Below, piece by piece: positions 24,194 to 34,920 of a DNA stretch of 64,000 bases. How positions within the stretch are numbered: position 1 is the stretch's first letter; every line of letters starts with the position of its first letter. Made by a program: the position numbers and the translations under genes. Source of the stretch: Aselliscus stoliczkanus (lineage: Eukaryota; Chordata; Mammalia; Chiroptera; Hipposideridae); NCBI GenBank assembly GCA_033961575.1, contig CM066737.1:85122271-85186270 (forward strand). The letters are read 5' to 3'. The notes under the pieces are model-generated. The model did not search any database. It was not told where the DNA came from and was given only the letters and a program-made list of their open reading frames with translations.

Positions 24194-24234
24194 CTTGAGT
24201 GAGCTCTTAACCAACTGAGCCACTCAGCCTGCCC
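24194..24234 (-). repeat. SINE tRNA-like head, minus strand
   Basis: The complement reads 'GGGCAGGCTGAGTGGCTCAG' then TTGGTTAAGAGCTCACTCAAGAG. The 5' head is nearly identical to that of the SINE at 61374. The usual SINE body does not follow; GC-rich unknown sequence does. Confidence 0.8.
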
Positions 24235-24454
24235 TTAAACAATGCTGTACTGAATCCATGCTGAAATCTGAGTTTATGTTTTTGCAGTAATGCCTTCCTC
24301 TCCCAGGTGCTAATATCTGCTTCCATAACAGGGTAGAGTGTATCCTTTTGATGTTAATCACTATTCTAGAAAGGAAATGTAATTACAGATTCTAACTGTG
24401 ATATGCAGAGGAATGTTGTTTTGTTATCATCATTCAAGTCACCATTACCAAAAA

Positions 24455-24850
24455 CTTTTTTTGTTTTTTTAAATTAAAGTTTATTGCGATGACAATGGTT
24501 AGTAAAGTTACATAGGTTTCAGGTGTACAATTCTGTAATACATCATCTATATATCACATTGTGTGTTCACCACCCAGAGTCAGTTCTCCTTCCATCATCA
24601 TATATTTCACCCTCTTTTACCCTCATCTACCACCCCCCTTTTCCCTTACCCTCTGGTAACCACTAAACTATTGTCTGTCTATGAGCTTTTCTTTATTTGT
24701 TTGTCTTGTCCTTTGTTGTTTTCAGTTTTGTATCCCCACATATCAGTGAAATCATGGAGACAACCAAAGTGTCCTTCAATAGATGATTGGATAAAGATGT
24801 GTTATATATACATAATGGAATACTATTCTGCCATAAGAAATTCTTTCTTG
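24455..24850 (-). repeat. L1 3' end with 5' inversion (twin priming)
   Basis: 24455-24750 is an L1 3' UTR on the minus strand: a T-rich start (the A tail), then 'TAGGTTTCAGGTGTACAATT', 'CACCACCCAGAGTCAGTTCT' and 'CCCCACATATCAGTGAAATC'. At about 24751 the orientation flips. 'ATGGAGACAACCAAAGTGTC' to 'TACTATTCTGCCATAAGAAA' is the adjacent upstream part of the same L1 region on the plus strand. A head-inverted structure with the 3' part intact is the classic twin-priming product. The frames at 24563-24902 run through it. Confidence 0.8.
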
Positions 24851-25094
24851 TTTCCAAATGACTCTTCATAAAAATCTTATTCATGCAACTCCTAATGTGC
24901 ATTCACTCCCTTGCCCCATTAACTTCTGTTGTATTTCAGACATAGAGAATGTGTTTGGCATCTACATAGTAGAATGGGTATTTCCAATAGAGATATCTCT
25001 AACACAGACAGAGCCCTCTTCCTAAAATGCTTGTCATTTCGGTCTTTTGTCTAAAAATGCAGAAGATAATATGGTATAGATGCAAAAAAGAACC

Positions 25095-25570
25095 TGACTA
25101 GTAAGTCAGGTGTCCTACATTTTATTAGCTGTGTGTTTTTCAGAAGAGCTGCTCTGGTTTTAGTTCCTCATCCATAATACAGAGTGCCTGTCACAAACTG
25201 AAGTTTAAATGAAAAAAATGTATATATTGTTCTTTGTAAACTATATCTTTTTATAAGTATAACCAATTATTATCACATCACATCCAAATCTCTCTACTGT
25301 TTTTCAGAGTCTTCTAAAACTTGACCTCACACTATTCATCCAGCATTATTTACCACTTCTCCTCCTAGTACTCAGTCCCTGTTGTCAGCAGACAAGGTTC
25401 CTCCTATTCCTTTCCAAAATCACCATAATCATTTATTTTAATTCTTGCACTTTTGCTCATGCCTCTCCCTTTTCACCTGACTTTTTCTGTAATTTCCCCT
25501 CCGCCTGTTAAAGCCTACTCATTTTTCAAGGCTCATCTTCGTAATGAAGACTGTTTTGAATAATCTCATT
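25095..25570 (+). repeat. MIR and L2 relics
   Basis: 25095-25200 is MIR-like ('TTAGTTCCTCATCCATAATA' after 'AAGTCAGGTGTCCTACATTT'). 25330-25570 is L2-like: 'GCCTACTCATTTTTCAAGGC' followed by 'TCATCTTCGTAATGAAGACT' matches the conserved L2 3' phrase around 'tactcatccttcaaggcccagctcaaatgtcacctcctc'. Both are ancient and non-coding. Confidence 0.6.
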
Positions 25571-27384
25571 TCGAAGCTTTGATGCAAATCATTTTTATCT
25601 TCTTCGACACTGCATTTGCTATGCACTTGGTAATTATGTATGGTAATATGTCCATTGTTCAAAGCACTATATGTAACTTCACTTTTGGAATTGACACTCA
25701 GAATCTGCTTATGACACATTGACATATAAACAGACACATGCACACACACACACACACGAAACTGATTACATTCTAACTTATTTTTGAAGTTGCCAAGAGT
25801 CTGCTTTACTTAAATATGCCTATAAAATATTATGAAAACAACTGGTTTAAATTCTAAAGCATTAACTCAGAATTGGGAAGCAGACCTAAAGGCATAGTTC
25901 TTATAGTCCTTATCCAATAGATATTTATAGTTTGAGGGGTAAAATAGAGAATAACATTAGTTGCAAATTAGAATATGATAACTAACATTGAGAGAGGTAC
26001 AAATTGCCATTGATAGTTGGGAAAGAAACGGAATAGTCTTCCTGGAGGAGACAAAACATGAATTAAACATTGAAGGATAAGAGGATGATAAAAAGGGACA
26101 CATCTGAGACAGAAGGAACAGCATATACAATAGCAGGAAAATTATGGGGTGATTATGTCAAAACGTGAATATTTCTATTTGGGTATCTGTATGGGAGAGT
26201 AGTAGGAGATAATTTAGTTCGATTGCAGTCATATTATGCAAAAGCTCAATTTGCAGACTATAATGAGTACATTTGATTTCTGATGGTGTTGGCTGTGGGG
26301 AGATATTAAAGATGTTTGAACAGGAGAGCAATTGAAGCAACTTGTGCACTAGGGAAGTTTAATATGGCTATGGCATGAGATTATTACCAATGTATGAAAG
26401 AGATACCAAATGAAGATAGAGATTTCATCTTATAGGTCATTAGAGCCTATAGATAATGAGGCATTATTCAGAGGGGAGCTTTGGGACTGAGAAGCTGTAT
26501 TGATATGAGACACCAAGTGAATACGCAGACTAATATAGTACAGTAAAACCTGCCTCTACATTTTTGAGTCAAATGAGTAATAAAGTTTTTGTACCATTAA
26601 TAAAGAGTGGAAACAGGGAAGCAGGTAATGATTTTGTTTTGTTCATCTGGAGTTTATTCACATAATTTCTGATGAGATATCCAGGAGAATGTAATATGGC
26701 AGGCTTGGGCTCAAACAAGTAACAATTAAAGATTTATTATAGCTTGAATCTTTATTGTACATCCTAGGTGAACTGATTTTTAAAGAATGGCAAAATTTTC
26801 CAAGATGCATCCAAGGTTTAACTTCCAAGCCTCAGATACTGCAGCCTCATTGAAATGGTTTTAGTCCTAAATAAAATAGAAAATATGTTAACCTACTGTA
26901 TTACTACATTTTTTTTTAAATTACCAAATCCCAAGGCCAAAATATAAGTTCCTCATGGTTTCCATGTAACTTCTACTCATTTAATTGAATAATTTAGGAT
27001 CTATCACATTTAGCACTCCATCTGTTGGTACTAATTTTGGAATCAGGTAGGTTATTTTCTGTTACAATTGGCAATAGACCCAAACTGGACTGTGTTAAGT
27101 AACAAAGTAGATTTTTCACTCCACTTTAAACACAAGATGCAGTTACAGTCATGGTTAGATTTACAATCAAAACAATGATCAAGACCGAGTTTCTTTTCAT
27201 CTCTTGCTGTGTGTAAGCTCCATTGCAATGTTACATGTGTTTACCCAGCAGATCCAGTTTTCTCCATGAGGCATTTTACTACACCTGTTCCATCCCATCA
27301 GTGTTGAGTAGTTGGATAAATCTTGAATGTAAATCTTGAATGTGGTATGGTAAAGTGAGTGTAGTCATAGGAGGAAATGAGAAC
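25571..27384. other. Unassigned DNA
   Basis: No gene recognised. A short (CA)n run lies at 25740-25758. The left end of a TA-flanked MITE ('TACAGTAAAACCTGCC') may lie near 26541. Confidence 0.5.
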
Positions 27385-27820
27385 AAGCCTTGAAAGGAAA
27401 AAGTTTATTATACTTAAAGATCCCAGAGAGGGGAGTCAATGCATGCCATACAGGGTCACAGAGGACGCTCCAGATTTGGATAAGGTGGCAAAAGACAGAA
27501 TCCAGAGGAAAGTCTAGTCCAGCACCTTTATCGGAGATTTTGTGCGAAAATCTAGGCAAAGCAGAGAAAACAGGTTAGGACTGGCTAGTTTGAATAATTA
27601 CAGTAGGATTGGGGCTATAGGGGTGGACTCTAGTTATTTGATCCAGGAGCTGGGATCATTTAGGGCAGAGGAAATATTGGCTTATGTGTGAGTCAGATGA
27701 GGTTTTTGGGTTTAGAAGGACAGCCTCTTGGCTAGATCACTTTGCTATCTCTAAGAAAGGGCTGGCCTTGGAGTCACTCTCCAGCCAGCAAGATTTTTAT
27801 GATGTTAAAACATCATAATA
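27385..27820 (-). mobile_element. Possible antisense LTR fragment
   Basis: 'AAAAAGTTTATTATACTTAA' at the left followed by GC-richer purine-rich sequence resembles the antisense polyadenylation/R region seen in the other LTR-like blocks of this window. No ends, duplications or coding sequence could be fixed. The 62-64-codon frames on both strands (27365-27578) are not supported as genes. Confidence 0.35.
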
Positions 27821-27827
27821 ATTATTA

Positions 27828-28094
27828 TTTTTAAAGATTTTCTTGGGAAATTGGGGGAGGGAGCAGTGTTGGATAATCGGGGAAGGGGAACAGACGAGTT
27901 GCTGTCCTTTGTTCTTCAGTCTAGTGGTGGAGGATGTTGCTTCACTGGCCCATGTTGTTATTGTGATCATTGCTCTCTTCCTGGCTGAGGCAGATCGGTC
28001 ATTGGCCATTGGACGAGAGCTCACGGTGGCTCACAGTAGCTCACACTGGCTGTCGGCCACTCACAGTAGCTTATGACAGCCCACTGCAGACCCC
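27828..28094 (-). repeat. SINE 3' body, 5'-truncated, minus strand
   Basis: 'TTTTAAAGATTTTCTTGGGA', 'ATCGGGGAAGGGGAACAGAC', 'CAGTCTAGTGGTGGAGGATG' and 'TTGCTTCACTGGCCCATGTT' match the long-SINE body in the copies at 33236, 34473 and 43756. The tRNA head is missing and the inner end runs into a TA microsatellite. Confidence 0.85.
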
Positions 28095-28439
28095 TATATA
28101 TATATGCCATTTATACCTCAATAAACCTGGGGGTTGGGAGGAAATATTCTATGGTCTCTTTCTGACCTTCCTATTTTACAACATGGTCTTCCTGACCTCT
28201 AAATTCCCTTGAAATTAGTGACTAAACAAACACCCCTTTTTCCAATAAAACTTAATACATGTAAAAAAAAATAATAAAATACAGAGGAAGAAAAACATGA
28301 ATAATGCATTAAAACATTCCTTTTTCCCCTTAGCATTTCCTACAAAAATCCTGAGGTTCACTCCATTTGTGTTTACTTTCATCACATGCCTACTGCTTAA
28401 AAAAATAACTTTGTTCAAGGGAATGTAAGCCTACTGTCA

Positions 28440-29040
28440 ATGTAAATAAAGAGGTAAACTGAGGTAAGCTCAAATTACCAGAAATTAAGTTTATTTGGGA
28501 CTAGCAGAGGAATTAGGGTTTGGAAACCACAAGCTGTAGCAAGCTACAGGTAAGTCTGTGTTCGGTTTGGGGAGAGCTGTATTTACAGGTAAGGAATCCG
28601 AAGAGGGGAAGTCCAGCCAGAGTTCAAGCAGGAAGTTCATTGGCTTGTAGATGGGGGGAGATTTTTTTTTTTAAATAAAGTGTATCGGGGAACAGTGTGT
28701 TTTTCCAGAACCGATCAGCTCCAAGTCAAATAGTTGTCTTCAACCTAGTTGTGGAGGGTGCAGCTCAGTGGCCCATGCGGGGATTGAACCAGAAACCTTG
28801 GTGTTATGAGTCTGCGTTCTAAACACTTGAGCTAACCAGCAGCCTCGAAAGATTCTTAACATATGTTCATTGGCCAGATTCTTGGCAAATCTTCCAAAGT
28901 GTGGGTCTTCTCCAAATGAATTCTTTATGGAAATCAGTCCCTCAGTCCCGTTTCTCTGAGGCCACATGCATGAGATTCTGCATTTTGTGTCCTCCTGTTC
29001 CATTACAGTACTTATTTGAGTCTTTAAAGGAAGGTCAAGC
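28440..29040 (-). mobile_element. Possible antisense LTR interrupted by a SINE
   Basis: 28470-28655 contains 'GAAATTAAGTTTATTTGGGA' and 'GCTGTATTTACAGGTAAGG', LTR-like in the antisense sense. Similar-composition DNA resumes after the SINE with 'TGTTCATTGGCCAGATTCTT'. I could not establish ends. Confidence 0.3.
28662..28846 (-). repeat. Short bat-type SINE, minus strand
   Basis: A T tract, 'GGGGAACAGTGTGTTTTTCC', 'ATCAGCTCCAAGTCAAATAG', 'GTGGAGGGTGCAGCTCAGTG', then a head complement 'TTGAGCTAACCAGCAGCCT'. It has one tRNA-like unit plus the body. Confidence 0.85.
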
Positions 29041-31784
29041 CCCAATACATTTGAAATAAGAACTGTGGATTGATGTCAGCATCAGGCAGCATAAGACGTT
29101 CCTTTTTTTGTACCCCACTTTAACAACGAAAATTCGGCATCCATCCAGGAACAAAAGTGCCTCTGAGGGAGTTGTGGGATACAGAACCACACACCGAGGG
29201 ACCCAGGGGGAGTCTCGCCCATCTGTACATCATGTAATAAGCAGACAGACCTGGATATGGGCTGTGGAACCAGCAGGAGTCTGTGATGCCCTCATGGCCC
29301 AGGTGGGGGAATAGCTGGAGAGCACTAACTCCAGCAGACATCCATGTACAAGAGAGCAGTTGTAGAAGTCCAGGTTTCCTGAGGAGAGACTGTTTGAGCA
29401 CAAAAAATAATGAGTTTGGAGGCATTAGAGAGGGTAAGAGGAACTTTGCCAGCACTGCTCGCGACCATGACCTGGGGAGGTGTGGGGAGAGTGGTGACTG
29501 AGTGCCCAGTGCCAGGCTTCCTCAGCTTGTGTGCCATGCTGCTGGGCTACAATCGCAGTATGAAATGAGCCCACAGCTTTGCATCAGTGGTTCAGGCAGT
29601 TCTCTGAGAATGACCCCTTTCATTCAATTGCCAGCCACTCCCACACTTACATGTGCAAGGAATTCAAATAGCGACTCTTGTCTGGATTCTCTGATGCCTT
29701 TTTTTTTCCTCTCCAATTCTTCCCTCTGAATAGTCTCTTGAGACTGACACCTCCATATTCCACCTGACTTCTGGCATCATCTTCCAGTTTTCATTGTTTC
29801 TTTACATCACATTGTCATCTACTCCCAGAATATGCATGTTCCTTTAGAAGGAGAGATGACACATGAAGGAAAGGGAGGCATCTTAACTTCTTAACATACA
29901 CAGGGATGATATGATTATTAGAGACCTAATTAAGAACTATTGATGTATCAATAATGCTTATTAAATCCAACAGCACCAGTTATACCTGTACTTAAGCTCT
30001 GTACCTTAAAATATTTGCTGGGTTGCTTAAACAGCTCTTTGACAGAAAAACTGCCTAGAGAAAAGGATGAACAGTGGGTATTAATTTAATTTTCTATATG
30101 AACATGTAAGAGAAAGATGAAGAAGCTTTAACATCCTTGACTAAAACAGAAACAAGGTGGAAATTGAGACAAAGAGATAGAAACAGTGAAATTCTAGCCT
30201 TAATCCAGTGGACTAGAAGGTGTGTTCTCAGGGGACACACTCTTGGTATTTGACATAATTTTCATTTAAAAGGCCTTTTTGTAGTGGATTTATATATGGG
30301 TCCAGAGAGAAAAGAATTCGAAAATAAATTGAAGACAAAGAATCAGTTGTAAACCATGTAAAGACCCAGAGCAAAGTAGAAAATCTCCTGGAGATAAAGT
30401 GTTGACATGGAAAAGCACAGCACTATGTTGAACACAGAAATAATCATTCAGAGAGGCAAAGAGTTCTGAGGATCATGCACAGTTACAGCTCTTTTGTTCT
30501 GTATAATCTATGTGCATTCATTTACTCAGAAATTATTCTTGACAATCATTATGTGCCCAGCCTGACACAAGGGGTATGGTGCTGGTTTACAGAGCCAATT
30601 GAAACAAAGTCCTGCCCATGAACTTGCCGTGGGCCCTGCAAGTGGAATATGATTATCTCTGCTAATGTAAATGTATGACCTCTGTACCCACACTTTTGTG
30701 ATGTACGCCAGTGCAATGACCAATCCCAAAAGAGACTTTAGAATTTTCTCCCTATTCATTCAAATCATGACCTTCAGAATCTTAATTTGGGAAAATCTTT
30801 TTTCTTCTGTGCTGTATCCTGTCTTGCTTTTAACTTGGTGAGACCTTGTGAACTTGTCTCTTGAGTGACATTTCTGGTTCTCAAGACACCAGCCAGGAGA
30901 GCATTAAATTCTGATTGTTTTCATCAGCAATGATGGTCTTTGCATTTTGATCTGACACTAATGAATCCTTCTATGCAACACCGAGGAGTAATTATTATAT
31001 AGACAAGAGATGATCAATCAATTTTTAGTCTTGTTTCGTTGAGGAGAGCAGAGGATGTTAGGGTAGGTTAATTGGTTGTGATGTGTATCTTGTAAAAGGG
31101 ATTTTATTACATGTATACTTTGAATTTTCAAAGTATTCATCAAGAAGATGAATAAATAGTTACACACTATTGCTACATATTCAATATACAATATTTTAAA
31201 AACTTTTTTCTGTAATATGCAGGAGTCATTCTTGAATCCCAGAACAGTCCACTGAGATGACTGATGTGGAAGGATTTAGCCAAATTCAATGAAAATAACA
31301 TCTGACAGTAAGGAAGTGAGGTAAATTGATACCATAATTTCAAAAAAAGGTGGGGACTTCTTTTGGACTTGGAAGATGATTCTGACTCCCTCTCTCTACT
31401 TGCAGGCATTCGAAGCACAAGCTATTCTAGTTAATAATTATTCTCAAATGATCTCCCTAAGTTCTATCCATTATTAGAACCATGTAGCAAATAACTCGTA
31501 ATCTTTACTTGTTTTACAATATTTGGGCTTTATATTTTCCCAATTTAAAATTTTGAATTTATCTATCTGAAATGGTCCCCAATATAGCCCAGATCTCAAC
31601 AAATATCTGGCTCCGCACGGCTTACGGACTTATGTCACAAGGCACCAGAGGTGTCAAGAAGACATAAGGGGCAAGGTCACAGTGTCAAATGCTCTCTGCT
31701 CCTCCATCACTTGTGAATTATTTTAATTTTGGAAACTGCTTAAAATGAGATCAAGACTCTAAAATGTTCCTTTGGCAGTTTTTC
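29041..31784. other. Unassigned DNA, GC-richer at 29100-29650
   Basis: 29100-29650 is moderately GC-rich with several overlapping frames on both strands (up to 111 codons, 29120-29455 minus). No family is recognised and the frames compete, so I do not call a gene. The rest is ordinary AT-rich DNA. Confidence 0.4.
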
Positions 31785-33190
31785 TTTTTTTAAGCTGACT
31801 GGCTGTAGGGTTTGGCATATCCACAGCTTAAGGGCTGCTGTGCAGGGGGCTTAGCCCACTGAGTGCAACTTGCCCCTGTGGGCTCTGGTACCTGTTGAGA
31901 CAGCTCTTTGTATGTGCTGCTGGTGGGGCTAATTGGGCATTGTTCTGCTGTGATCTGAAACCAAACTCCAAGTATGCTGGTTCTGGGGCCTCTTGGGAGG
32001 GGTTCTGGTGCAGGCCCAGGTCACCCACTGCCTGTGACTGGCTAGGGACTACCTGGTAGGAGCTACAAAGTAATCCGAGGTCGTTCACTGCCTGTGCTAA
32101 AATTGGAGGCACATGCGAGAGGCCACACTGTGAACCAAGGTCCGCTGCCACCTGTATTGGCCCTGGGTTAACGCTGCAAAAAGCCAGGACATCCTGAGGT
32201 CTGCTGCCACCTGCTGGTTCCCTTAAGGTTCAGCTACTGATAAAAATATCGTGTCGTATACCAGTTGGGTGAGGCAAGGTCTCAAGGAGTCACTGAAGTG
32301 GGAGGAGTTGTGGCCACAGGTTAATGTAGACTCTGGTGTGGTGCCAGGGCTGAGCCTGGAGCTACTCAACAAAAGTCTCAGAGCACATGAGACCAGTCCC
32401 CACCTGCCTGGGGCCCGCAGACTCTGATAGTTTTCTAAGAAAGAGTGCAATGTGGGTGGAGCTGCCTGCTTGCAAGAATGTGCCTCAGATGTGGGGGGTG
32501 TTGGGTCCGGTGGGATCCCAGCGGAGTTCAGCAAGCCAGTCAGATACAGATTTGGCCCTGTGGGAGTGGGCTCCACACAGAGAAGATGGTGCCCGCTTGC
32601 CAGCTGCATGCAAGAAGGGCCTCACTCAGCGAAAATGGCAACTGTCCTCCAGCCCTCGCATCAAAGCCACACACCTCTGTCTACTGCCTCCCGTATGCCT
32701 CTGATGACCCCTGAGTCACTGTCCCTCCACCAGAGCCCATGGTGAGTGCCTGGGGGTGAGAGAGTCTGTGCGCAGCTGTTTAAGAGGATGTCTGGGTTTC
32801 CTGCAAACTTCTGTCCCTCCCAGATGGTCAGAATCCCCACTGTGTTTCACAGCCAGATGTTATGGGGGCTTACCTTCCCAGCATCATTACTGGTGTGGGG
32901 CAAGGGTCTCTTGCTCCTCTGGGGAGATCCTCCGTGGCCAAGAGATCCCTCCTCATTCTCAACTGCCACATGGAGGTTTGGGATTAGCCAGTTCTGCGTC
33001 TGCTCCCCTCCTACCAGTCTCATTGCGGCTTCTTCTTTATATCCTTAGTTCTAAAATTTCTGCTCAGCCAGACTTCAGATGGTTCTCCAGGTTGCTTGTT
33101 CTATAATTTAGTTGTAATTTTAGTATGTTCATGGAAGGAAGCAGGCACAGTGTTTGTCTACTCCACCACCTTGGTTTTCTCCCTTTATTT
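31785..33190 (-). repeat. L1 5'-UTR-like block, minus strand
   Basis: 1.4 kb of GC-richer DNA. Its high-coordinate edge reads on the minus strand 'GGGAGAAAACCAAGGTGGTG' then GAGTAGACAAACACTG, the kind of 5' start seen in mammalian L1 elements. The interior holds a 60-bp tandem repeat (separate entry), as expected for an L1 promoter/5' UTR. Frames here (107-128 codons on the minus strand, 89-116 on the plus) overlap in several registers and are typical of GC-rich non-coding repeat DNA. An ERV origin cannot be excluded. Confidence 0.55.
32018..32260. repeat. 60-bp tandem repeat (about four diverged units)
   Basis: The anchors 'AGGTCACCCACTGCCTGTG', 'AGGTCGTTCACTGCCTGTG', 'AGGTCCGCTGCCACCTGTA' and 'AGGTCTGCTGCCACCTGCT' start at about 32018, 32078, 32138 and 32197, a spacing of 59-60 bases. 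The sequence between anchors is more diverged. Further decayed units may lie upstream. The position inside a probable L1 5' UTR suggests promoter monomers. Confidence 0.75.
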
Positions 33191-33235
33191 AGTCTTTTTC
33201 TTTTTAAAAAACAACTGCATTTTGCCCTAACTTTT

Positions 33236-33683
33236 TTTTTTAAAGATTTTATTGGGTAATTGGGGGAGGGGAACAGCGTTTGGGGAATCGGGGAAGGGAA
33301 ACAGACAAGTTGCTGCCTTTTTGTTCTTCAACCTAGTTGCGGAGGATGTTGTTTCACTGGCCCATATTGGTATCGTCATTGTGCTCTTCCCCGATGAGGC
33401 AGATCGGTCACCAGCCTCTGGATGTCACTCACCCCGCGGCTATTGGCAGCTCATGCTGGCTGCCAGCGCTCACACTGGCTGCCGGCCACTCACTGTAGCC
33501 TATGGCAGCCCACTGCAGCAGGGGCTGCAGCCCACACCATCGCCTGGGCTTGCACAGCCCAGTTCCAGATGGAGCTGTTGTTACTTGTAGAGGGCAGTGT
33601 CACTGGCCCTCATACGTGGGATCCAAACCGGGGCCACTGGCATCCCAAACCAGCTCTTAACCAATGCGCCACTTGGCCGGCCC
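33236..33683 (-). repeat. Full-length long SINE with perfect 13-bp TSD
   Basis: On the plus strand it runs from the tail ('TTTTTAAAGATTTTATTGGG') through the body ('AACCTAGTTGCGGAGGATGT', 'GAGGCAGATCGGTCACCAGC', repeated GGCTGCC/GGCAGC units) to the head ('CCAATGCGCCACTTGGCCGG' complement). TGCCCTAACTTTT flanks it at 33223-33235 and 33684-33696 without mismatch. The inner 3' module '...GAGGGCAGTGTCACTGGCCC' is the same as the whole body of the short SINE type at 36129. The frames at 33252-33691 are SINE-derived. Confidence 0.92.
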
Positions 33684-33696
33684 TGCCCTAACTTTT

Positions 33697-34308
33697 GTAT
33701 TACAATTTGCTGGATATAGAATTATGGGTTCATAGTTATTTTTTCCTCTCAGCCTGTTGAAGCTTTTAGCATTATTTTCTGTCTTTTCTTCTTGATAATG
33801 AGAAATACAGTTTGTCAAATTGCCATTGACATTTAGATAAACTGACTTTGCTTTATTCTAATTTTAAAATTCTTTCCTTTTATTTTTTATTTTCTAAAAG
33901 TTTATGTCTACTGTAGATTTATTATGCTGTTATTATTTTATTGCTATTCTGCTTAGTACTCAAATATTAATTTGAATATTTATGTTTTTCTTCAATGTCA
34001 AACAATTCTCAACAAATATCTTATCAGATATTCTTTCCCTGCCATTGCCTGTATTCTCTATATACTAGAACATGTTTCCAAAGAGATTAGTGAAATTTCA
34101 GTGTAAAGAATGTTCAATAGATCTTATGGGAATTTTAACTGCTCCTGCATGTATTTTATCTCTTTTTATCTTTTTTGCTGTGTGGTAAGTGAAGTGTTCA
34201 GTGCTATTAATCAGTAATAATCTCTTCAGTGGTGTTTAAGGTTTATCTTACTAATTTTATTTTTATTATATTTTTGCTTCCCATATTTCAATTTGATTCT
34301 TTTTCATA
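33697..34308 (-). repeat. Probable old L1, antisense
   Basis: 'ACAATTTGCTGGATATAGAA' followed by 'TTATGGGTTCATAGTTATTT' is a common antisense L1 phrase. The following T-rich DNA with 'CAAATATTAATTTGAATATT' fits the same element. Strongly diverged. Confidence 0.5.
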
Positions 34309-34321
34309 TCCACCTTGTTTT

Positions 34322-34424
34322 TTTTTTTTTGAGGGCAGTGTCACTGGCCCTCATATGTGGGACCTGAACTGGGGTCGCTGGCTTCCCAAGCCAACTCTTA
34401 ACCACCGTGCCACTCGGCCGGCCC
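34322..34424 (-). repeat. Short SINE with 13-bp TSD, minus strand
   Basis: T tail, 'GAGGGCAGTGTCACTGGCCC', 'TCATATGTGGGACCTGAACT', ending 'CCACTCGGCCGGCCC'. The duplication TCCACC(T/C/)-type 'TCCACCTTGTTTT' at 34309-34321 versus 'TCCACCTCGTTTT' at 34425-34437 differs at one base. Confidence 0.92.
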
Positions 34425-34472
34425 TCCACCTCGTTTTATGTATGCAAATTCTCATTTAATATTTTCTTGCTC

Positions 34473-34920
34473 CTTTTTTTTTCTTTTAAAGATTTTATTG
34501 GGGAATTGGGGGAGGGGAACAGCGTTGGGGAATCGGGGAAGGGGAACAGACAAGTTGCTGTCCTTTTGTTCTTCAGTCGAGTTGTGGAGGATGTTGCTTC
34601 ACTGGCCCATGTTAGTATTGTGATCCTTGCACTTCTCCTGGGTGACGTAGTCGTTTGCCGGCTATTGGATGGCAACTCACGGCGACTCACGGCAGCTCAC
34701 GAAAGCTCATGCCCACTGCTGGCCAGCCCCACGCTGCCTACACCGTCGTGTTGCCAGCGACTCACTGCAGCTCAGCTCCAGGTCAAGCTGTTGTTCACCA
34801 TCTTAGCTGTAGAGGGTGCAGCGTCACTGGCTTTCATATGTGGGATCCGAACCGGGACCCTGCTGCTCAGAGCTGGTGTCCCAAGCCAATTCCTAACCAA
34901 CGTGCCACTCGGCTGGCCCC
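34473..34920 (-). repeat. Full-length long SINE, minus strand
   Basis: Tail 'TTTTAAAGATTTTATTGGGG', body 'GAATCGGGGAAGGGGAACAG', 'TCGAGTTGTGGAGGATGTTG', GC-rich middle, then 'CGTGCCACTCGGCTGGCCCC' at the head. It lies 50 bases from the previous SINE, also on the minus strand. The 183-codon frame 34407-34958 is a chance frame through it. The duplication is unclear. Confidence 0.9.

Noticed and set aside
23480..24223. 247-codon minus-strand ORF as a novel protein
   Set aside because: It runs through a SINE head, a GC-rich block, an old L1 scrap and an opposing SINE body. Its composition changes abruptly at each join, so the frame is chance. The GC-rich part is kept as a finding.
29120..29455. 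111-codon minus-strand ORF as a processed pseudogene
   Set aside because: No recognisable protein family, competing frames on the other strand, and no A tail or duplication seen.
32018..32260. CRISPR-like array
   Set aside because: The 60-bp units are contiguous and diverged with no conserved repeat/variable spacer alternation, and the genome is mammalian.
32223..33106. Cluster of 89-128-codon ORFs in GC-richer DNA
   Set aside because: Overlapping frames on both strands within an L1 5'-UTR-like tandem repeat block; no family homology that I recognise.
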